Assembly (NCBI GenBank): GCA_030682495.1
Contig: JAUXOC010000057.1
Coordinates: 1 to 64,000 of the forward strand
DNA from: Alphaproteobacteria bacterium
Lineage (GTDB): Bacteria; Pseudomonadota; Alphaproteobacteria; Micavibrionales; UBA2020
DNA length: 64,000 nucleotides
Reading direction: 5' to 3'
Part shown: positions 53,227 through 60,004 of the stretch, one piece after another
How positions within the stretch are numbered: the stretch's first letter is position 1
Layout: every line of letters begins with the position of its first letter
The notes under the pieces: generated by a model
What the model saw: only the letters and a program-made list of their open reading frames with translations
Told to the model about the DNA's origin: nothing
Databases searched by the model: none
Program-made: the position numbers and the translations under genes

Positions 53227-54174
53227 ATGAAAATCGGCATCATCGGTGCAGGACAGGTCGGCGCGGCCAGTGGCTATGCCTGCGTTTTGCGGGGCGTCGG
53301 GTCACAGCTTGTGCTGGTGGACAAAAATGCTGATCTTGCGCGCGCGCAGGCGGAGGATATTTTGCATGCCACCCCTTTCGCCGCGCCTGTTCCCGTTAGC
53401 GGCGGCGGCGATTATGCCGCGCTGGAGAACGCCGGTATTGTGATGATCGCCGCCGGCGTGGCGCAGCAGCCGGGCGAAAGCAGGCTTGATCTTTTAAAGC
53501 GCAACGCCGCGGTCTTCGAAGACATCGTGCCGCGCATTCTGGATGCCGCGCCGGAGGCTATCTTGCTGATCGCCAGCAACCCCGTCGATGTGATGACTCA
53601 TATGGTCACACATATTGCGGCGCGTAGCCACGGCATAGCGCCTTCGCGCATCATCGGTTCCGGCACTATTCTCGACACGGCGCGTTTTCGCGCGCTGCTG
53701 GCGGCGCATCTGGGAGTATCCAGCCATTCGGTGCATGCCTATGTGCTGGGCGAACATGGCGATTCAGAAGTTCTGCACTGGTCGGGCGTCAGCGTGGGCA
53801 ATATGCCGCTGACGGATTGTGCCGCGCAGCTGGCCGCGCCCGTCACAGAAGACATCCGCGCGCAAATCGACAGCGGCGTCCGCCGTGCCGCAGCGCGGAT
53901 TATTGCGGGCAAAGGCGCGACATGGTTCGGCATCGGCGCCGGTATGGCACGGCTTGCGCAGGCCATTGCAGACGACGAACACGCCATTATGACCTGCAGC
54001 ATGCTGACGCCGGATGTCGGGGGCGTCAAAAACGTCACCCTTTCCCTGCCGCGCACTGTATCGCGCAGCGGCATCGGGCATACGCTCCTGCCGCCCCTTG
54101 ATAACTCTGAAAAACAGGCTCTGGCGGAAAGCGCTAAAATTCTGCGCGCCGCCGCGGACAGTATCGGGTTTTAA
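53227..54174 (+). CDS. ldh: L-lactate dehydrogenase
   Basis: Interconverts pyruvate and L-lactate with NAD(H). A 315-residue LDH/MDH-superfamily enzyme: NAD loop IGIIGAGQVGAASGY, substrate loop GVAQQPGESR with Q80 at the position that selects lactate (malate dehydrogenases have Arg there) and R86, then IASNPVDVMTH, GSGTILDTARFR and the catalytic H177 in LGEHGDSE. The Gln argues for lactate over malate. AAGAGGATATTC precedes the ATG. Stands alone; gives the organism a fermentative or lactate-using capacity. Confidence 0.92.
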   Translation: MKIGIIGAGQVGAASGYACVLRGVGSQLVLVDKNADLARAQAEDILHATPFAAPVPVSGGGDYAALENAGIVMIAAGVAQQPGESRLDLLKRNAAVFEDIVPRILDAAPEAILLIASNPVDVMTHMVTHIAARSHGIAPSRIIGSGTILDTARFRALLAAHLGVSSHSVHAYVLGEHGDSEVLHWSGVSVGNMPLTDCAAQLAAPVTEDIRAQIDSGVRRAAARIIAGKGATWFGIGAGMARLAQAIADDEHAIMTCSMLTPDVGGVKNVTLSLPRTVSRSGIGHTLLPPLDNSEKQALAESAKILRAAADSIGF

Positions 54175-54197
54175 CGGGAACCTCTTGCCGCCGCAGG

Positions 54198-54212
54198 TGT
54201 TATAATGTAACA
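54198..54212 (+). promoter_or_regulatory. Candidate Zur box overlapping a -10 element
   Basis: TGTTATAATGTAACA, a near-perfect palindrome. It differs at one position from the core TGTTATANTATAACA of the gamma-proteobacterial Zur consensus. It contains TATAAT (54201-54206), so Zur binding would cover the promoter. It lies 36 bases before the start of the ABC ATPase gene of the putative zinc operon. Confidence 0.65.
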
Positions 54213-54247
54213 ATTCAAACCTGCCCGAGAAGCGAAGGTTTTGACAG

Positions 54248-54874
54248 ATGACAGCCCTTGAACTGACCGATATTCGCCACAGCGCCGGCGGGCGCGAAAT
54301 TCTGCGCATCCCCGCGCTTTCTGTGGCGGCGGGCGGACGTTTGCTGCTGCTTGGCCCTTCGGGCTGCGGCAAGACGACGCTGCTGAACCTGATGGCAGGG
54401 CTTTTGCGCGCGGAGCAGGGCCATGTCAGCTTAAACGGGCAAGCTTACGACACCCTATCCGGCCGCGCCCTTGATGCCCTGCGGCGCAAGTATTTCGGCA
54501 TCGTTTTTCAAAAACTACACCTGATCGGGCATTTGAGCGTAGAGCAGAACATCTGCCTTGCCGCCGACCACCCCGACAAAACCTATATGCACAGCCTGAC
54601 AGACCGGCTGGGCATTGCCGATAAACGCCGCAGCGCTGCCCGCAACCTGAGCCACGGCGAAGCGCAGCGCGCCGCGATTGCACGCGCACTGATGAACCGC
54701 CCCGCCATTGTGCTGGCCGATGAACCCACATCGGCGCTGGACGATGCACAGGCCGATAATGTCTCGCGTCTGCTGCTGGATGAAACCCAAACGGCTGGTG
54801 CCGCGCTGATCGTCGCCACGCATGATGCGCGTATCAAACCCCTGTTTGACACTGTGCTGGAGCTTGCGCCATGA
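54248..54874 (+). CDS. ABC transporter ATP-binding protein, MacB/LolD type
   Basis: A 208-residue ATPase. Walker A LGPSGCGKTTLLNLM, Q-loop IVFQKLHLIGHL, signature LSHGEAQRAAIARALM (variant of LSGGQ) and Walker B IVLADEPTSALDD, with the H-loop VATHD. This is the class that powers FtsX-like mechanotransmission permeases rather than substrate pores. The stop overlaps the permease ATG by four bases. A Zur-like box upstream and the His-rich permease downstream point to zinc handling, comparable to the Zur-regulated zrg genes of Vibrio cholerae. Confidence 0.9.
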   Translation: MTALELTDIRHSAGGREILRIPALSVAAGGRLLLLGPSGCGKTTLLNLMAGLLRAEQGHVSLNGQAYDTLSGRALDALRRKYFGIVFQKLHLIGHLSVEQNICLAADHPDKTYMHSLTDRLGIADKRRSAARNLSHGEAQRAAIARALMNRPAIVLADEPTSALDDAQADNVSRLLLDETQTAGAALIVATHDARIKPLFDTVLELAP

Positions 54875-56127
54875 GTGACCTGTCCCTTGCCCTGCATGCC
54901 CTGCTGTCGCGCAAAATTGTCAGCCTGCTCTCGGTCTTGCTGACGGCTTTTGGCGTCATGATGGCGCTGGTCGTTCTGCAATTCGCCGCGGCGGCGCAGC
55001 AGCGTATCGACCGCGACGGAAAAGGGGTTGATATTGTGATCGGCGCCAAGGGCAGCCCGCTGCAACTGGTATTATCTGCACTGTATCATGCGGATATTCC
55101 GACCGGTAACATCCCTTATACCGAGGCCGAAAAATGGATGCACCATCCGCAGGTCAAACAGGCCATTCCGCTGGCGCTCGGTGATAACTGGAAAGGGTTT
55201 CGGATTGTCGGCACCACCGCCGATTATGCCGCGCATTACGGGGCAAAACCTGCGCAAGGCCAGTTGTGGGAAGCCGAATTTGAAGCTGTCGCCGGCGCGG
55301 GCACGGGGCTTGCCCTCGGACAGACATTTTCCGGCGCGCACGGGCTGGGCGCCGACGGGCACAGCCACGATCATCAGCTCTATAAAGTTGTGGGCGTTCT
55401 GGGCCCCACGGGCAGCGTGATTGACCGGCTGATCCTGACATCGGTCAATTCGGTTCTTGCCCTGCACGGACAGGAAACAACGCCCGCGCATGAAGAACAC
55501 GGAGATCATGATGATCATCATCATCACCACCACGATGACGATGACCATGACCATGAACACCATCACGATCATTCAGAACCCGCAAAACAGCCCGCAGAAA
55601 TAACCGCGCTGCTGGTCAAGACCCGCAGCCCGCTGGCCAATATCAACCTGCCGCGCAGCATCAACCGCGACAGCATGCTGCAAGCCGCAAACCCCGCGCT
55701 TGAAATGACGCGCCTGAGCGCTGTATTCGGGCTGGGCACGCGCAGCATGGGTTATATTTCCGCGTTTCTGATCGGCATGGCCGCGCTCAGCATTTTTGCC
55801 GGTATCGCGGGCAGCCTCGACAGCCGCAGCGGCGATCTGGCCGTGCTGCGCGCGCTGGGATACGGCCGCCACCGGTTGTTCGGCCTTTTGCTGATGGAAG
55901 GTCTGGCGCTGACGGCGGGCGGGCTTGCGCTTGGTTTTGTTATGGGTGTGGCGGGCTTTGTGCTGCTGGCGCCCGCTATTCCCGCACTTGGTGCGCAGGC
56001 GCTGCAGCCTGATATTCACTGGCTCTGGCTGGCACTGACAGTGCTGGTCGCGGGACTTGCCGCCAGCCTGCTGCCCGCGCTGCGCGCTGCACGTGCCGAT
56101 CCTGCACAGCTTTTAAGCCAGAGGTAA
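54871..56127 (+). CDS. FtsX-like ABC permease with histidine-rich loop
   Basis: A 418-residue inner-membrane protein with the MacB/FtsX topology: one N-terminal helix (IVSLLSVLLTAFGVMMALVV), a large periplasmic domain, and three C-terminal helices (GYISAFLIGMAALSIFAGIA, LLLMEGLALTAGGLALGFVM, LWLALTVLVAGLAASLLPAL). Within the periplasmic domain, residues about 206-236 form a His/Asp cluster (EEHGDHDDHHHHHHDDDDHD and on), a typical Zn(II)-binding segment. Starts by ATGA overlap with the ATPase gene; the next gene follows by 3 bases. It probably moves or senses zinc-bound protein or lipid rather than free ions; the substrate is not known. Confidence 0.88.
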   Translation: MSDLSLALHALLSRKIVSLLSVLLTAFGVMMALVVLQFAAAAQQRIDRDGKGVDIVIGAKGSPLQLVLSALYHADIPTGNIPYTEAEKWMHHPQVKQAIPLALGDNWKGFRIVGTTADYAAHYGAKPAQGQLWEAEFEAVAGAGTGLALGQTFSGAHGLGADGHSHDHQLYKVVGVLGPTGSVIDRLILTSVNSVLALHGQETTPAHEEHGDHDDHHHHHHDDDDHDHEHHHDHSEPAKQPAEITALLVKTRSPLANINLPRSINRDSMLQAANPALEMTRLSAVFGLGTRSMGYISAFLIGMAALSIFAGIAGSLDSRSGDLAVLRALGYGRHRLFGLLLMEGLALTAGGLALGFVMGVAGFVLLAPAIPALGAQALQPDIHWLWLALTVLVAGLAASLLPALRAARADPAQLLSQR

Positions 56128-56130
56128 CCC

Positions 56131-56667
56131 ATGCGCTTTTTTCGTTTTGCCTTTATCGTGATTGTGCTTGCCGCCGCACCGCAAAGCGCTGCCACGGCTT
56201 TTGAAAAAATGGAAACCTTTACGCAAACTTATACCGATGAATTTATTTTATCGAATGTTCCCGATTTCGTGGCCACGCCCGAAGGCGGCACCGACTGGCA
56301 GGTTTTTGGCCGCACCAAGCAAATCGAATACACCGAAAAAGACAAAAGCGGGTATGACCGCAGCGGCGTGCGCCCCGCATTTCAGGACGATCTTAAAAAA
56401 CTCGACGGCCAGAATATCCTTGTGCGCGGGTTTATGTTTCCGATGGATCAAAACGAAGAACAATCTGTTTTCCTACTCGGCCCCTTTCCGCTGACATGTC
56501 CCTATCACTATCACGTGTCGAATAACCTGATTATCGAGACGCGCGTCAAAAAGCCCCTCGCCTTTTCCTACGACGCGGTCACGCTGCGCGGACGGCTGGA
56601 GCTGGTGGCACGTGACGATGATTACAATACGTTTTATCGCCTGCACGATGCAGAGCTGGCGAAATAA
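56131..56667 (+). CDS. Periplasmic DUF3299 protein of the putative zinc operon
   Basis: A 178-residue exported protein with signal peptide FAFIVIVLAAAPQSAATAF. The DUF3299 domain shows WQVFGRTKQIEY, LDGQNILVRGFMFPMDQ and the metal-binding-like PLTCPYHYHVSNNL, ending LVARDDDYNTFYRLHDAEL. Proteins of this family sit beside His-rich FtsX-type permeases in several proteobacteria. Cys and His in CPYHYH could bind zinc. Third and last gene of the operon. Confidence 0.82.
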   Translation: MRFFRFAFIVIVLAAAPQSAATAFEKMETFTQTYTDEFILSNVPDFVATPEGGTDWQVFGRTKQIEYTEKDKSGYDRSGVRPAFQDDLKKLDGQNILVRGFMFPMDQNEEQSVFLLGPFPLTCPYHYHVSNNLIIETRVKKPLAFSYDAVTLRGRLELVARDDDYNTFYRLHDAELAK

Positions 56668-56849
56668 GCAGATAAAGCCGCCGTAAAAAGCATATTTTTT
56701 GTGCGCCGCAACACGTAAATCCCTCATAAAGTTACAAAAAACAGCTATTATTTTTCATATCATGTTAGACATGTCGTTGCCAATATGTTAATTTTCTGGC
56801 AACTAGAAACACTCAAATACAGGTTTTATTGTTAACGAGAGAGCGATCC

Positions 56850-58037
56850 ATGGCACAGAACAGGGATATTTCGGTTTTCGGCAATATATCGGCGGCGGTC
56901 GAGGCTGCTTTTAATGTGCATGAAAAAGAAATCGCCACCCGCGCCCGCGCACTGGATGCGCGTTTTCTGCCGCAATTTACGCGCCACGAATTCACCTATA
57001 CCCACCACGAAGACCGCATGAAAGCCTATCTGCCCGAAGGCCTGCACGATGATGCCAATCTGGTTAAAACCCAGCAGCTGCCGATTTCCTACAACGTCTG
57101 GAAAGCGCGCAACAACCCCGAAACGGCAGAGACCATTATCTGCCTTGGCGGCATTTACAACAGCGCGCGGCGGTTTGATTTTTTTGCCGAAGGCGCTGCG
57201 GAAAATTTCAACGTCATCGCGCTCGATTATCCCGGCAAAGGGTATAGCGGAAACCTGCGCATGCCCGGCGATTACACGCTGGAAACCTATGCCGCGATTG
57301 TGGCCGCGCTGATCGACCACATCAAACCCGAAAAAGCTTTTCACATGATCGGCCATTCACACGGATCGAAAGTGATTTACGAGATGGTCGATCAGGGCTT
57401 TGCCCATCCGCAATGGGCGGGTACGGTTATCGGCGACATGCCGCCCGAAACACCGGCGGGGCCCAAGCTGCGCCGTGCCTGGCGCAACCGCGAACGTCCG
57501 GCCTCCCCCACCGTAGACGAGGCTGTGAAAAAACTCGGCAATTTCCTTGCCGGACATGGCGCGCCGGTTGATCCGGATTTTATCGTGCATGATTTCAATC
57601 ATGGCTTTGCGCATTTCACGCGCGAAGGCTTTGGCTGGGCCTATGACCCCAATTCGATGTACGGCTACGCCGATGAATACCTGAAGCCCTACGACAAATG
57701 GGATGCTTTCGCAAAGCTGCCCGCGCCGGTTTTGCTGCTGGCGGGTGAAAAATCCAATACCGCCACGCCGGACATCGTCCAGAAAATGCTGCAAAGCCGT
57801 CCCGATATGTCGCTGATGCTTTACGAAGGCGTCGGGCATTACCCCGAACTGGTCACCGAAAAACGCATTCAGGAAGTCTGCAACTGGATCAAAACCGCCG
57901 CGCAAGCACCTGCCCCCCTGCGTGCAAGCGTACCGGCAGATCCGCAAAAAGATATGCAGCGCCACATCGTGCAAGACAACGCACCGCAAGCGGCTGCGCC
58001 CGCCCCCAAACAGGCGAACAAAGGACCCAAGCCGTGA
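56850..58037 (+). CDS. Alpha/beta hydrolase with proline-rich tail
   Basis: A 395-residue hydrolase. ETIICLGGIYNSARRFDFFA starts the fold, the nucleophile elbow is MIGHSHGSKVIYEM (GHSHG), the acid is probably in LLLAGEKSNTATPD, and the histidine is in YEGVGHYPELV. The first 80 residues and the last 50 (APAPLRASVPADPQ, then QAAAPAPKQANKGPKP) are extensions. Start at the ATG at 56850 (GAGAG upstream); a TTG at 56829 is in frame but less likely. Its stop overlaps the next start (GTGA), and that gene overlaps the third, so all three form one operon. Substrate unknown. Confidence 0.85.
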   Translation: MAQNRDISVFGNISAAVEAAFNVHEKEIATRARALDARFLPQFTRHEFTYTHHEDRMKAYLPEGLHDDANLVKTQQLPISYNVWKARNNPETAETIICLGGIYNSARRFDFFAEGAAENFNVIALDYPGKGYSGNLRMPGDYTLETYAAIVAALIDHIKPEKAFHMIGHSHGSKVIYEMVDQGFAHPQWAGTVIGDMPPETPAGPKLRRAWRNRERPASPTVDEAVKKLGNFLAGHGAPVDPDFIVHDFNHGFAHFTREGFGWAYDPNSMYGYADEYLKPYDKWDAFAKLPAPVLLLAGEKSNTATPDIVQKMLQSRPDMSLMLYEGVGHYPELVTEKRIQEVCNWIKTAAQAPAPLRASVPADPQKDMQRHIVQDNAPQAAAPAPKQANKGPKP

Positions 58038-58768
58038 GCCCTGCGCCGACCGTCATCTTTATTCCCGGCGCGTCTTCCGACGACACGGTGTGGGATGCGC
58101 AAAAAGAAGCGCTGCTGCAAAACCATGCCGCCGTGACAGTCGATATTTCAGATCTGGATGATATATCTGCCATGTCGAACCGCGTACTGGGGGCGGCGGC
58201 CGGCGACGTGATCCTCTGCGGCACATCCATGGGCGGTTATGTCGCACTCGATGCACTTAAAAAAGATATGGCCTCTGCAGGTCCGCGCGTCAAAAAAGCG
58301 ATTTTCTGTTGCACCACCGCGCGCGCCGATACGCCGGAGCGCAAACGCCAGCGTATGATCGACGTCGCCGCCGGTGCCGATAAATGGCGCGCGGCACGGC
58401 AGGACGATACGCATTATCATGCCTTTCTGGGACAGCGCGCGCAGGGCGACAAAGACCTTATCGCCCGCCTGCGCGATATTTCGCTGCGCGTTGGCTATGA
58501 CGGCTTCGCACGTCATCAAAAAGCCTGCGCCAACCGGTCGGACAGCCTTGATTTCCTATCCAGCATCCACATACCTGCACTTGTCATCAGCGGTGAAGAA
58601 GACACGCTGATCCCGCCCGAGCTGCAAACCGAAATGCACAGCCTGCTGCCGCAATCAACGCTGGTCAGCATCAAGGGCGCAGGACATATTGCGCATATGG
58701 AAGACGCCGATAACGTCACCGCCGCCATCGAAACCTTTATCACCGCCAAAACGGGGACAACCGCATGA
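58034..58768 (+). CDS. Second alpha/beta hydrolase of the operon
   Basis: A 244-residue hydrolase, not close to its neighbour. IFIPGASSDDTVWDAQKEAL, nucleophile elbow ILCGTSMGGYVALDAL (GTSMGG), acid in VISGEEDTLIPPELQ, His in KGAGHIAHMEDADN. The short cap and the size resemble esterase/epoxide-hydrolase-like enzymes. GTG start, in four-base overlap with the gene before; the stop overlaps the HAD gene (ATGA). Confidence 0.85.
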   Translation: MSPAPTVIFIPGASSDDTVWDAQKEALLQNHAAVTVDISDLDDISAMSNRVLGAAAGDVILCGTSMGGYVALDALKKDMASAGPRVKKAIFCCTTARADTPERKRQRMIDVAAGADKWRAARQDDTHYHAFLGQRAQGDKDLIARLRDISLRVGYDGFARHQKACANRSDSLDFLSSIHIPALVISGEEDTLIPPELQTEMHSLLPQSTLVSIKGAGHIAHMEDADNVTAAIETFITAKTGTTA

Positions 58769-59520
58769 CGACGCCAAAGCTCAAAGAAGTTTTTTTCGAC
58801 TGGGACGGCACCATCGCCCATACCGAAGCCGTGAGCATCGAGGTCACGCGTCGCGTGCTGTCAAACTACGCCAATGAAGCCTTCGGTAAACCCATGACCG
58901 AAGAAATCGGCATGCTGGATATGCGCGGCAAAGATTTCGGCCAAATTGCGAAGCAGTTTCAGGATGTCATCAACACCGGCCTGCCGCAGGATGCAAAAAT
59001 CACGCTCGATATCGAAGATCTGCGCATCAACAAGCTGCGGCCTGAAACGAAACAGGCCATTGTGAATGCCGCGCTCACACCCGGCATCGGCGAAGTGCTG
59101 GCCACATTACAGGATGACATGCAGCTGGGCGTGGCCATCGTCAGCAACAGCCCGCGTATGCGCATCGAACCCCTTCTCGACAAACATGGATACAGAGAGC
59201 GCATCCCTGCGCCGCGGCTCTTCAGCGCTTTTGAAGACGTTGCCGGAAAGCTGAAGGAAGACCCCGCCATTTATCTGCTCGCCGCAGAGAAAACCGGCAT
59301 CGCGCCGGCCGAAGCCGCCGCGATCGAAGACAGCGTGACCGGCATGCGCGCCGCCGTATCGGCGGGCATCGGCATCCGCGTCGGCTTCACCGGCCTTGCC
59401 GAACGTGCCGAAGTCGCCGCGCTCAAACAGGCGCTGCTCGATGCCGGCGCCCATACCGTCATCGACGACATGCGCGATCTGCCCCAAACCCTCAAACGCC
59501 TCTCCGCGCCTGCGCCTTAA
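58765..59520 (+). CDS. HAD-superfamily phosphatase of the hydrolase operon
   Basis: A 251-residue HAD hydrolase. Motif I VFFDWDGTIAHTE (nucleophile Asp; the usual FDLDGT is FDWDGT), motif II AIVSNSPRMRIEP, motif III lysine KLKEDPAIYLLA and motif IV AAIEDSVTGMRAAVSAG. The helical cap is of the Gph type. Linked by ATGA overlap to the two alpha/beta hydrolases, which suggests a shared pathway acting on an esterified phosphate, though I cannot name it. Confidence 0.85.
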   Translation: MTTPKLKEVFFDWDGTIAHTEAVSIEVTRRVLSNYANEAFGKPMTEEIGMLDMRGKDFGQIAKQFQDVINTGLPQDAKITLDIEDLRINKLRPETKQAIVNAALTPGIGEVLATLQDDMQLGVAIVSNSPRMRIEPLLDKHGYRERIPAPRLFSAFEDVAGKLKEDPAIYLLAAEKTGIAPAEAAAIEDSVTGMRAAVSAGIGIRVGFTGLAERAEVAALKQALLDAGAHTVIDDMRDLPQTLKRLSAPAP

Positions 59521-59602
59521 CGCTCGGTTGACTCCCCGCGTGCAGGTTTATAAGATACGGCATTCTTTAACCTGTGCCGCCCGCGCCGAGGAGCCGACCA
59601 CC

Positions 59603-59833
59603 ATGACCGCACGTCCCGTTGCCGATATTCTCGAGGATATCTATGCCTCTCTCTACAACGACAACGAAAACATCGACACCTTGATCGCGGATCTGAAAGC
59701 CGCGCTTGGCAGTGCCGGTCAAAAAGACGTCGCCGTCGACCCAGCAAGGCTGGTGCAGAACAATCGTCAGGGCCGTAAAATGATGCAGTCTTATTTCAAA
59801 AAACGCGGTGTGAGCATCAGTTTTTCGGAATAA
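59603..59833 (+). CDS. Small protein of unknown function (76 aa)
   Basis: A 76-residue soluble protein beginning MTARPVADILEDIYASLYND. The start at 59603 has GAGGAG nine bases upstream; the frame extends back to 59396 but there it runs out of frame over the HAD gene. Acidic N-terminal helix, then basic C-terminus (QNNRQGRKMMQSYFKKRGVS). I do not recognise a family; it could be a small regulator or binding protein. Confidence 0.6.
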   Translation: MTARPVADILEDIYASLYNDNENIDTLIADLKAALGSAGQKDVAVDPARLVQNNRQGRKMMQSYFKKRGVSISFSE

Positions 59834-60004
59834 TCCGCCCCCGATACGCCACCGCCGAGCGCAAAACACTGAAATACAAAGATTTTATCCGCCGCGCCCG
59901 CCGCCGGATTAAGACTATGTTGATCTTTTTCCTTTATATTTCAATATTAAGCATTCAAGGTCGCGCTCTGCGGCCGCTTTGCCCTGCCGCCTGCCGAGGT
60001 TTTC

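Noticed and set aside
53227-54174. Malate dehydrogenase as the identity of the LDH/MDH-family gene
   Set aside because: The substrate-loop residue is Gln (Q80), not the Arg expected in malate dehydrogenases.
55498-55596. Simple-repeat DNA (GATCATCA-like) as a separate repeat element
   Set aside because: It is the coding sequence of the His/Asp-rich loop of the permease, in frame and with mixed codons.
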